DNA from: Chromera velia
Lineage: Eukaryota > Sar > Chromeraceae
Length of the DNA stretch: 30,082 bases
Direction of reading: 5' to 3'
Assembly: GCA_018398765.1 (NCBI GenBank)
Contig: JAHBMJ010000443.1
Location: 124,778-154,859, forward strand
This document shows, in pieces, positions 21,108-30,082 of this stretch; within the stretch, counting starts at the first letter, position 1; each line of letters begins with the position of its first letter. The notes beneath the pieces were generated by a model that saw only the letters and a list, made by a program, of their open reading frames with translations, was not told where the DNA came from and searched no databases. A program made the translations under genes and the position numbers.

Positions 21108-21365
21108 TTGCTCCTTTGCTCGAGGCTAGAGCTGCATGCCGAGAGGGATTTTATGCCAAAGAGCCTGGTGCAGGCTTCAGGTGTTGGAGGGGCCAGTGGG
21201 GGGGGTGCAGGATCATTGTCTGGGCCTCTTCTTGCAGCCCTTGAATTCAGAGCACCAGCAGAGTCGGCTCGAGTTCTCGCGAAAGAACTTTTGTCAGCCT
21301 TTGCGTCAGACTCCGAGCTTTTGGGAGACACCCTGCGAACCCGAATCTTCCAACCACAGCAGTAG
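21108..21365 (+). CDS. Possible exon, Ala/Ser/Leu-rich
   Basis: Open for 85 codons with a sensible helix-forming composition in its second half (SARVLAKELLSAFASDSELLG), ending at TAG 21363. Acceptor-like TTTTTGCAG lies about 75 bases upstream, but the frame from it closes, so the exon limits are unknown. No domain was recognised. Confidence 0.25.
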   Translation: MLLCSRLELHAERDFMPKSLVQASGVGGASGGGAGSLSGPLLAALEFRAPAESARVLAKELLSAFASDSELLGDTLRTRIFQPQQ

Positions 21366-21583
21366 CAGCAGCAGCAACAACAGAAGGAGGGGCACGGGCA
21401 GAAGACCGCAGGGAAGGGAAAAACACTCGGGGCAATGATGACCTTCGAGGTTATTCTCCATCTTCGTCGCAGACCGACATGTGCCATCTCATGTTCTGTA
21501 GTCCTCTAGGCAGTGGCTACGGTGAGTCACGTAGAGAGGATGAAATGAAAGACAAAGATCCTCAGAATGCGAACCAAAAGAAA

Positions 21584-21733
21584 TTCTTCTTCTTCTTCTT
21601 CTTCTTCTTCTTCTTCTTCTTCTTCTTTTTCTTCTTCTTCTTCTTCTTCTTCTTCTTCTTCTTCTTCTTCTTCTTCGTCTTCTTCTTCCTCTTCTTCTTC
21701 TTCCTCTCTTTTTCTTCCTCTTCTTCTTCTTCT

Positions 21734-21764
<31 letters not shown>

Positions 21765-21765
21765 T
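21584..21765. repeat. (TTC)n trinucleotide tract, ~180 bp
   Basis: Nearly pure TTC with a few TTT, TCC and GTC interruptions. It lies between coding-like exons, so it is probably intronic. GAA/TTC tracts can form triplexes; poly-Ser, poly-Phe and poly-Leu ORFs over it are artefacts. Confidence 0.97.
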
Positions 21766-21848
21766 GTTTCTCCGCTATTGCCAGAAAAGAGTCTCTCTCT
21801 GATGTTTCTCACCAAGCCCACACTGTTCCCCTCTCTTTATGTCTGCAG

Positions 21849-22022
21849 AGCTACGCCCATGTCTCTGCTGGTCTGGCTTCTTTCGATGCCTGCATGCGCA
21901 CGGCCTCCGAGGCACCGACCTGGGCGGGTACAATTGCCAGACTGCCCGCCGTAAAGATTGCGGCACCTGACAACCCAAGAGTCTCCGAGGAACCTGCTGA
22001 CGTCTTCTTGTCCCTCGCATAG
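21849..22022 (+). CDS. Exon of an unrecognised gene
   Basis: The acceptor TTTATGTCTGCAG is strong. The exon is open for 57 codons with normal-looking composition (SYAHVSAGLASFDACM..., ending VFLSLA) before TAG at 22020. Five codons after the TAG comes a good donor, CAG|GTGTAG (22038), so the exon may really run to 22037 with the TAG inside it. I could not find a phase-compatible link to the next exon at 22135. Confidence 0.35.
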   Translation, partial: SYAHVSAGLASFDACMRTASEAPTWAGTIARLPAVKIAAPDNPRVSEEPADVFLSLA

Positions 22023-22134
22023 GCTGTAGGAGAACAGGTGTAGCAGTTCTCTCGAATCCCCAAAGAGTTCGGTATGGGGCTCTTCTGGGTCTATCTGGCG
22101 CCTGTGAGAATGAACCTGTTAAGAATTCCCGCAG

Positions 22135-23173
22135 GTCTTTATCATTGTGTCTTGAAGACTTTCCCTGTCTGGCTAGATCGTCAACTGGACATTCTCAGGG
22201 ATTGGGTGAAGGACTGCGAGGGCCTCGCTCAAGGTCATGCTGAGAAGGTGGAAGAGTTTCTAGACCAGAAAGCCAAAGTGAGTGCTGCTGCAGAGGTCGC
22301 AGAAGTAGAGGCCATGAGGTTGAGGCAGCTGTCTGCCCTCAAGCTTCTTGCAGAGTCCCTAAGGATTGTCTGGTTTGATAGACAACACGAGAGAAGCCTG
22401 ACCACCAAAATGGATGTTGAACAGACCAAAAATCTCTTAGAGGTCTGTCAGCAACTCATTATTCCCCCCCCTTCCCCCCTCTCTCTCTCTCTCTCTTACT
22501 CTTTCTTTGTTCCATATAGTTAGAAAGTCCGCATTCGAAGCATCCTTAATGGCTATCTGTTTTCACGTCTATGTATCTATCAGCCTCTGGCACTTCTCTT
22601 CTTCCTCCTTTTTGGTTGCTTTCATGATTTACATGTACCTCTGTCTGCTGTTCCTTCCCTATCTTCTTATGTACAGGTCAAAGTGACAGAGATAGAGGCC
22701 GAGAAGCACATCTTTGTGGCAAGTTTCCAACGCGCGTTCCCCGTGTTGAGGCAATTGCTGGAAAATTTGTAAGAGAGGGCAATGGCCGTTTCTCTCTTCT
22801 CCCTCCGCGCTGCCGAAGGTCTGTCCTCTCCGACGGACAGGAACCCTCTGGAGGTCTTTGCCATTTATTTTACAGTGGAAAATCCTGTGCAGTTGCGCAC
22901 AGAGGGTCTTCTGAAGGGGAGAAGCAAACGGAAGCAGAATACCACAGGAGCACATTGTTGTCGATCCACCTAACAAAATCGAAGCTGCTCGCTCACACAC
23001 AGGAACCGTTAGAAAGTCTTGCGGCTTTGAGATCACGACTGGACGAGCTGTCAACGTCTGTTGAGAGGAATTTGGAGTTTGCGGAGCGACTCAATCTTGC
23101 CATCAACGCTCATACATCAAGAAATTTTTCTTTACTAGCCGAAGTCCCAAGGCAGGCAGAGGCTAGAGCCTAA
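22135..23173 (+). CDS. 3' portion of an unrecognised helical protein gene, three exons
   Basis: Exons 22135-22442, 22677-22768 and 22876-23173. Introns run GAG|GTCTGT...TGTACAG (234 nt) and TTT|GTAAGA...TTTTACAG (107 nt). Phases 0 and 2 join cleanly and the combined 231 codons are open to TAA 23171. The product is predicted almost wholly alpha-helical and rich in Glu, Ala, Leu and Gln, with coiled-coil-like stretches (KVEEFLDQKAKVSAAAEVAE; SLAALRSRLDELSTSVERN). No catalytic motif was seen. The acceptor at 22134 requires a preceding exon ending in phase 1, so the N-terminus is upstream. Coiled-coil scaffold or motor-associated roles are possible but not shown. Confidence 0.5.
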
Positions 23174-23361
23174 GAGAAAGTCAGTCGGTCACTCTTTTTC
23201 TTCTGTTTCGAGAGAAGGTAAAGCTGAGAGACAGAATTTTTCAATGAAGAAAAAAGAGGAATGGAACAGGGCTTTTGCGGCTGATGATCATCTTTGTCAT
23301 TTTGTAAGGGTAAGCTGTGTCAGCATTCAAATTTTGTTGTGGATGGAGATTGAGGGGAGAA

Positions 23362-23967
23362 ATGGAGGAGGTTCCACTGAAGCAAGACGAGGAAGAATTT
23401 ATTCTTGTGAAGGCCATTGAGGTTCGTGATTGCCTCTTGTCGCTTTCTCTTGCCGGTGTCGCTACTTCAAACTGCTTGCAGCAGCCTCATTTGTTGTGAG
23501 AGCGAATAACGTCTACTGTCTGTCTATGAGACCCAATCTTGTGTCTTACAAGACTTTTTTCAGTGAAGAACAACTCAAGCGAGACACTTTTGTCGGCTCG
23601 AGTCCTTTCTATCTTTCTCTACTACATCATCTCTCCATCCATTCATTCGTTCATCTTTTCAATCATCCATCCATGACAGATGCTCAGAAATGCTGTGTAT
23701 TTCTCTTGCTTGCTCTACACTGCTCATGTCTATCTCTTCTCAATTCTTTTACAGGCAGGCCACCGTCCCAAGCATGCAGACTGTTTCCCTGCAGAGGACG
23801 GGACCAACTTCGCAGCGTTGCTCGGAGACTTCTTCCCCTCCGTGTGTGAGGCTGACGATTCCAGTGAGAACACAAATAGCAACATAGATGCACAGCAGCA
23901 GGCCCCAGGGAAAGGGAAACGAACACCAGCGAGGAGGGAGGGGGAGAAGAAGATCCATCGTGCTTGA
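23362..23967 (+). CDS. Possible two-exon gene of unknown function
   Basis: ATG 23362 opens a 20-codon acidic exon (MEEVPLKQDEEEF...) ending GAG|GTTCGT at 23421. After 333 nt, acceptor TCTTTTACAG begins a phase-0 exon at 23755 (AGHRPKHADCFPAEDGTNFA...) that becomes Gln/Lys/Arg-rich and stops at TGA 23965. Frames 1 and 2 are also open over 23888-24106, so the 3' exon boundary is uncertain. No family was recognised. Confidence 0.35.
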
Positions 23968-24465
23968 CCGCCGAGGAGGCTGGTGGGGAGACGGCGCGGC
24001 AGAGGCAGAGGCCGAAAAGGAGAAAAAGAAGGCACTCATGAAAATTAATGCTGCGGGGAGTTGCCGGACTGGCGGAGGAAACTTTGGGCCTTCCCTCTCG
24101 GATCATGAAGCAGGCAAGTTCCTCCCTTTTTCCCCCTGCCCTTCAGTCCTCCCTTTATTCCTTCCTCTAACCTCCCTCCGTCATCTCCTTCTCTTCACAT
24201 CTGCTTGAAAGCTCCTCTCAATTATCACTTCCTCGCTTCAATCTGTCTTAACGGATTTCTTCTTCTGATTCCGGGACGATACCAATGTATCTTGAGCAGA
24301 AGACATCAGTACATCGACTGCGAACCCAGCTCAAAAGTTCTTGATTTTGTTCTTCCTGTAGATTTGTCTGTGACTGTGTTTTCTGATCGGTCTGTATCTC
24401 TCCCTATTCATTTCCCTCGAAGTCCCTCTCTCTCTGCAGGGTGCATCCTTGACGGCCGTCCATAG

Positions 24466-24803
24466 CCTCACTTTCTTCGTCCGTGCTGACGCGGACAGAC
24501 GTGATTGAAGAGAAAGCCCTTCAGCTCTTTGCAGTGCAGAACCTGCGGGCAGGCTGCGTGGTGGTTGGGGAGATGGGCAGTGGGAAAAGCTGTGTCTGCC
24601 GGGTCCTCCAGGTGGCTCTTTCTCCAGTTGCATCCACAATGCTTTGCCACAGGATTGTTATCGTGCATGTGTGGGCCGGCTGTGAAGATAGCAGCTTCGA
24701 AGATGAACTTGAAGAAATTAAATTCAACATTGTGCAGTGGTCTGCCAGTGGGCAAAAAACTTTACTGAATCTGGAGATTGAAGCACATCCTCTTATACAA
24801 TAG
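24466..24803 (+). CDS. P-loop NTPase exon, dynein heavy-chain AAA-like, fragment
   Basis: The frame is open from 24453 (TGA at 24450) to TAG 24803. It holds a complete Walker A, GEMGSGKS (24567-24590). The context, DVIEEKALQLFAVQNLRAG before it and VCRVLQVAL after it, resembles the AAA2-AAA4 modules of dynein heavy chains (IxKxxQLYExxxVRxGxMLVGxxGxGKT...YxVLxxAL). Beyond that the resemblance fades, and a donor at CAG|GTGGCT (24612) may end the real exon. There is no room upstream for the dynein linker and AAA1, so this is at best a gene fragment. Other P-loop ATPases cannot be excluded. Confidence 0.42.
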
Positions 24804-24879
24804 CCTGAGACTCCACTTGATTGACAAGGGTGCACAAAGCCATGACTAAAGCCGCCTAGAGCCATACAAAATGCCCCAG

Positions 24880-25870
24880 CCCCCATTATATTAAACCGAA
24901 CTTTCTTAAATCGACTCTGTGATCGACAATTTTACTCATTTTATATTTGTCACTTAGAAAAGTTCTTTAAGTCATGTAACTTATCACTTGTATCACCTAC
25001 TAAACTTTTAACTGAATTAAATTTCAATTATCTTCTCTGCATGTACACTTGCAAGCATTTTACTTAGTATGTATTATTATACCGCATAAAAAACCTTATT
25101 TACATTGAAGTTATGATTCAACAATTTTAGAAACACGTCATTTAAAGGTATGATTAAAATTTAGTAGGAATTTTATTACATTGTGTTTAAAATTATACAT
25201 CACATGAAGTATACATGAAGCAGCCTCACTCATATGCAAACATGCCCTGCTAGAAGTGGAAGAGTTTGAGAAAAAATGCAGTTGTTAAGCTATTTGCAAA
25301 ATGTTATGAAATGAGGGTCCATCATTTAACAATCTGCCTTGCGTGTTGTGACTTGCCGAATGCTAGACGCCTATTATGGGTCAATAACGATGGCGTATGA
25401 TGATGATTATAATATGTATCTCCAGGTTATATGTATTCACTCATTTAATTGCTGAAGGACACGAATAAACCACTTATCACTTAGTATTTAATTACGTTTA
25501 ATTTAATATGAAACCAATTGTCATAACTTATAATAATTATTTTAATTCTTTTAATTCTAATGATTTTCAAGTTTGTAAAAAGAACTTTAAAAACTCGAGA
25601 AAAAACTATATTTTTTCCCCTGGGAAACTAACATGAGAACTGCTAGGAGAAGTGTAACTTTAAATTGAATTAACTTGAATCTCATAAAGATAGTGTCTGC
25701 ACACAAAACTCAGGTTGTTCTACCATGTTTGATTAATGAACAGTCATGGGATCATGAGATTGAGGGCCAGGAAATCGATTTTCTGATCAAATGGAAAGAA
25801 TTAAATCTGCGCAGTATGGCAAAGAAGAATCTGACATAGAGTTTCGACTTAAAACCATGTTATGTTGACT
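24880..25870. other. AT-rich stretch, no gene
   Basis: A sharp shift to AT-rich sequence with many TTTAAT/AATTA words and no ORF of interest on either strand. It lacks the microsatellites found elsewhere in the window. It could be intergenic, an old transposon or an organelle-DNA insertion; the sequence alone does not decide. Confidence 0.5.
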
Positions 25871-25877
25871 ATGACAC

Positions 25878-27099
25878 TCACTCGAACGCTTCCTCATGCG
25901 CTGAGGTAATCCGAATGGACGCTTCAGCGGGACTGTTGAGTGCAAGAGCTTTCACATCAGTGCGGGTGAGCTTTATCGTAATCTTTACCGTAATTCTCCT
26001 CAGCACAGTCGATCGTAGGATCATCTTCAGACGCTCGACGTGTTCAGTCCCGGCCCAAACCATGTCGCTGTACTCTTTGATTTCATCTATTCCTGTCGAA
26101 ATGTCGTCTTGCCTCTGAAAGCAGGGCTCCAGCTCCGCAGTTTCATGCTGCATGAATGCATAGACAAAGAATTCATGTCTATGAGAAGGAACGAATACAG
26201 AGAGAGGCATCCATACCCCTGCTAATCTGTGTACCTCTTCACTTGAGAAGCCAAAGGTGTCCACAGCAAGCTAAAACTGCTCTCCGTCTGCCAAAAGAAG
26301 TGAGATGTCCTCAGCAACCTTCTCAAAGGCTTGTTGCTCTTCACCAGACCAAACAACGGAGCTGTCAGTGATCTTGTGACCAAAAAACATCTAGGCCCAT
26401 AGGTCCTCTGCCTTGTCTGCAGAAACCGTTGATATTTTACCGAGCTGTTTCAATCTTGGGCACCAAAGACGTGCGGGAAATTTTGGCGAAAGAGACCCAC
26501 CTGCATCTTTGGCCTTCTTCGACTCCACATACTGAGCGTACAATTCTGCGAATTGGAAGGTGTCCGCTGCGTGTGCTGCAAGAAGGCATACGCAATGGGG
26601 CAGCCAGATAACAAAAGAAAACCGGTGCGAAATGAACCGGCAACGTTTTTTGTGCCTGCCCACCTTCGATGCGATTCCGAGCAAGGTCCATGAAGTAGTG
26701 CAGGCTCAGTTGATCTTTAGAGCACTCGCTGCGGTAGTTCTGCAAGAAAACAAAAATCAACACGCTGCAGTTTTCAGAATTGTGTCTCAATTATTATGGG
26801 CAGAAAGGTACTGTACAAGGTTACATTCACCACATTGTCAATTCCCATACCTCTAAGTCGACAAAAGGTCCAAAAATGTTGTTGAGGCTGATAAAGTCCT
26901 GCAATCAGATTAGCGGCCGCTGATCTGAATCCAAAGGCTTTTTGAAGTACAGAGCTGCATCCCAGAGGACACGCTGCAAACGGACCGGCATCTGTGTTAG
27001 CAATTGCAAAGCCTAGGAGTCGGAGAAGGCTTGCTTTCGGGCCAGCTTATCCATTTCAAATGAAGCTTGCAAAACGGCCTTGACCGTGTTAGTGTTCAT
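25878..27099 (-). pseudogene. Unrecognised four-exon gene with four in-frame stop codons
   Basis: Read on the minus strand: exon 1 27099-26851 (ATG start, donor GAG|GTATGG), exon 2 26739-26664 (acceptor TTCTTGCAG), exon 3 26575-26501 (acceptor TTCTTGCAG, donor GCAG|GTGGGT), exon 4 26416-25878 (acceptor TTTCTGCAG, ending TGA). Introns are 111, 88 and 84 nt. Phases 0, 1, 1 all fit and total exon length is exactly 313 codons. Within this frame are TAG (27015-27013), TGA (26907-26905), TAG (26393-26391) and TAG (26273-26271), with no frameshift. The product is mixed alpha/beta in composition, with segments such as LHYFMDLARNRIEG and FAELYAQYVESKKAKDA. I do not recognise the family. It is either a pseudogene of a real intron-bearing gene or a gene in which these codons are read through. 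Confidence 0.65.
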
Positions 27100-29003
27100 C
27101 TTCAGGATAAATCAATGGGTCCTGACAAGATGGAGGAGCACTCTTTGTGCCCTCCGAGGACCGAGTGAAGACAATGAATCGATCGATCAAGCTTGCGGAG
27201 AAACAAACACGTTTGAGATTCACTTCATGGAAACGCAAACTAAGTCTATATAAGTCAGCGAGTAATCCTCAGAACTGCTGCTCTTTTGTTGATCCATCAG
27301 CCGGTGAATAAAGCGCAAGCACGCGTGCATATATATATACTCGTTTGGTACTCCCGCGAACGAACGGTTGGCCGGGATCGAGCGGCGAAGTATCCCAGCT
27401 GTGATGTTGCCCGTCGCATGCATACATGCATGCATGCATGATCGACTGTTGTTGTAACACTGCATGAGCTATAGCTATAGTGTTGCAAGCGTTAATTACA
27501 AGCTGTTGCGGACTCCTGGCGTCGCCACACACCTTGTTCCTGCTGGAGGCTTTTTTATCCATGCGTCTGACAGCCCACTAACCGTCTTTATAAATCTCTT
27601 TTTTTCTTTCTCTCTCTCTGAGATCGATAAAAACTTATCAAGACCATTGGGGAGATCAAACGTACAGAGGCAGGCCTATATTAATTTTTTTTTGGTTAAA
27701 ATCGCCAATATTAATTATTTGAATGAATTTAGTGTTAGAGCAACCTGTGTTAGCGCTAGGACACAGCCAGTAGCTCCTCTGTGGCTCCCGGATGTCTGGA
27801 AGTAGAGTGAAACTAGAGAGAGTGACTGTTACTGAAAGTTGATGGACGAGACGGCTAAGTGTAAGCTAGCTGTTTGAGAAGATCTAGGCTGTTAGAGCGG
27901 CCCAGAAGTTGTATAAGCTAGCAGAAGGAAGCAGACTACAGCTAGGTGTCTGTACGGATACTTTCCGTATGTCCAATTACTATGTAAAAAGTTGATAAGG
28001 AGTCAACCAGAAGCTTAGTGAAGCACTTTGGAGTCAAGGAGTTTGAAGGTGCAGACTGAAGGTTTAATTGTGTCGGTATCGGATCCTTGAAGAGTCGCGG
28101 TAAGATTTTCAATTTTGACTTATTGAAAGACTTTCCGAATTCAAATCTTCCAAAAGTCTTTCAAATTTGAATTTCTGTCATCTAAGCTTTTTATCTAGTC
28201 TTTTCTGTTAAATTTAATCAACTGATTTTCGTATCTGACACGTACGTAAGCGTACGAACGACCCAGTAACCGCGAAATCCATATTTCTTCGGACAGACAT
28301 CATTATGATTATCATTATCACATTTAAGTGCCCCCCAAACTTTTAGGTACTTTCTGGGGCCTTTTTTTTTTTATGACATACTTTCTGGAGTCTTTTGTGC
28401 ACAGCTAGCCTGCAGTCCAGAGAGAGCAGCTCAATAATAAAAAAGGCTTACGGAAGCGACTCCTCACATAGCGCTTGCATATCCCTACATATCTCCCTCC
28501 AGATTTCGGAATTCTTTCTTTTGGCCACAAATTTAAGGCACTCATCTATAAAAGTACAGTATATCATGAGACTCTTGCATTGCTTCACTATATACACTTT
28601 GCCCTTCAAAAACATACAAATGCAGAAAAAGTTAAGTGCAGACTTATAAAAAACATTAAAAAACATCTGCACTAATTGAAACTATCATAAATAATGGAAT
28701 ACAAACCATTTTTTCATAGTGTTTTTTTGATGATTTTTGAATAAGTTCCATTCAAATTGATTCAATTATAGACTTTTTAATCAGTTTATTGTTTATATCA
28801 GATTACTACAAAAAATGAAAACTTAAATACTTTTACGCAGGAAGTTATCCTAGGGCGGAACATATCAATCAATCAATCAATCAATCAATGCTCGTTTTTA
28901 TCACATGCAACTGTTTTTCTATGCAGTAGTAAATTTCTACTTTCTGATATTGGAGACTGTAAACTTATATAAATGATTTCTAAGAATCACAAATCTCGAT
29001 CAC
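27100..29003. other. No gene seen; AT-rich in its second half
   Basis: Contains GCATGCATGCAT near 27415-27440, a T-rich stretch near 27600, and AT-rich DNA from about 28100 to 28990. Neither strand offers an exon with convincing splice signals. The region upstream of 27099 should include the promoter of the minus-strand gene, but no motif was identified. Confidence 0.4.
28865..28889. repeat. (ATCA)n microsatellite
   Basis: Six ATCA units; simple sequence. Confidence 0.95.
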
Positions 29004-29348
29004 ATGCGTTTGCTCTTACTTGCTCTCATCGCCTTAGCGGCCTGCTGCAACTCCCGTTTCTCCGAGATGGATAAGACGGTCGTTCCAGCAGTCCTTTCTC
29101 CCTTGCACTGCCACCATTTTGCAATCCATACGGCTTCCCTCTTCATTTGCCGATCTGTCACTCAGACAAGCTCTCAATACAATCAAATCGACCTTCTATG
29201 CACGCATCGATACTGTCTGCTTGCGCTGACCGTCTTGTCCCTCCACGCTGAGGAGAAACGAGACGCGCATGAGAGGAGGAAGGATAACTTTTCAAACTCA
29301 ACTTCCTCTGTCTGCATGACCATCTGGCACAAGCGGCTTTTCAATTAA
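29004..29348 (+). CDS. Small possible secreted protein
   Basis: A 114-codon ORF starting with a clear signal-peptide-like segment (MRLLLLALIALAACCNS) and rich in Cys and His afterwards. ATG 29004 is the first in frame. No domain, no splice evidence and no neighbour supports it, and the AT-rich DNA upstream shows no promoter I can name. It could be a chance ORF or the first exon of a longer gene. Confidence 0.28.
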   Translation: MRLLLLALIALAACCNSRFSEMDKTVVPAVLSPLHCHHFAIHTASLFICRSVTQTSSQYNQIDLLCTHRYCLLALTVLSLHAEEKRDAHERRKDNFSNSTSSVCMTIWHKRLFN

Positions 29349-30082
29349 GCCTCTGTCTCTCTATGGACGCGTGCCCCTCTTCAGCCTACAGGAGCCAACC
29401 AGAGTCAGCGACCCATCGCATGCCATTTCTCTTTTCTTCCTGCATCACTTCTGCAAGCCACCATACTGCCTTCTACTTGTTTACTGCCGCTTCCTGCTAC
29501 CATGACGAAATATCGAGATTTATTCAAGACCATGCATCCATACATGCATTCTCGCATGCATCATATGCTCGTGCCTGCACCCTTGCAGTCCGACTTACTC
29601 ACTCACTCACTCCACCTTCCCTCCGTGTGCTGCCAACTAGAGCCATGCTACCGAAGCTCCTTCTCTCCTCTTCCTTATTTTTTCACCCAGCCAGTCAGGC
29701 TCTCCCCCGCCTTCCTCCTCTCTCTGCTGAACCCAAACGGGCCCGCAGCTTTCTTATTTATTTATTTCTGCAAATCCCAGTGTACCCCCTGGCCTGCCTG
29801 CACTCCCCCCCCCCGTGGGGAATGCATCAGAACCCACTCACCCACTCACTATTCACTCACTCACTCACTCAATGTGTCTGCTTGCACATGCTGACCGTGC
29901 ACAAAAATGGGCATACATTCAATACACACAATCTACCATGCAAGCGTCCTCCCCCTACTCAGACAGACGCACCTCGATGCCCTTCCCTTAAATGCCACCC
30001 ACACCCGCCCAACCCGACCCAAAAAGGGCACAGAACCACCCGAGCGACTAGACGAAGACAAACCCTCCTTTGGTTCACCCCA
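29349..30082. other. C/T-rich end of window, no gene
   Basis: Pyrimidine-rich with ACTC tracts near 29596 and 29845-29870. A 130-codon ORF (29502-29894) is mostly translated repeat and has no motif. Confidence 0.45.

Noticed and set aside
21479..22022. Poly-Phe, poly-Ser and poly-Arg/Lys ORFs
   Set aside because: Products of the TTC tract in different frames. Only the segment after the acceptor at 21848 looks coding.
22135..24803. One continuous dynein heavy-chain gene
   Set aside because: The exons before the Walker A exon show no dynein tail, linker or AAA1 motif, a TAA ends the series at 23171, and the remaining space is too small for those domains.

Overview
This is a nuclear window from a protist. 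Genes are split by short GT-AG introns with pyrimidine-rich acceptors. Intergenic and intronic DNA is full of di-, tri- and tetranucleotide arrays, and there is a complete chromodomain Ty3/gypsy retrotransposon. The best-resolved gene, a beta-carbonic anhydrase, starts with a signal peptide whose predicted cleavage site is followed by Phe and then a basic, Ser-rich stretch. That is the bipartite plastid-import signature of algae with a secondary plastid, so a chromerid-type or similar alga is plausible. The organism itself is inferred, not shown.

Layout. 656-2115: three-exon beta-carbonic anhydrase. 3107-3760: dinucleotide and (ACAG)n arrays, then an AT-rich stretch. 4778-10966: an LTR retrotransposon with 295-bp LTRs, a 5-bp GAGGG target duplication, a primer-binding site matching initiator-Met tRNA, and gag, protease, RT, RNase H, integrase and chromodomain. 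All coding parts lie in one reading frame, broken only by four stop codons. 10972-12475: no gene, one 33-bp minisatellite. 12476-16122: coding-like exons, with a calcyphosin-like EF-hand relative, a low-complexity tail, a two-exon Met/Ser-rich ORF and a pseudokinase-like ORF. 16123-20743: mostly low complexity. 20744-24803: a dense run of short exons with in-phase splices, a 180-bp (TTC)n tract and a final exon with a Walker A motif. 24804-25877: AT-rich and empty. 25878-27099, minus strand: an unrecognised four-exon gene whose splice phases all work but which carries four in-frame stops. 27100-30082: no convincing gene except one small possible secreted ORF.

A theme runs through the window. 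Several loci keep their reading frame and splice phases but carry isolated stop codons, nearly all explainable by single transitions. The two LTRs and a 5'-end duplication also differ mainly by transitions. Transition-dominated decay (methylcytosine deamination or a RIP-like process) fits better than a changed genetic code, because TAG, TGA and TAA are all involved and the intact carbonic anhydrase uses a normal TGA stop.

All positions, splice sites and counts were read by eye. No similarity search was run, so family names rest on recognised motifs.
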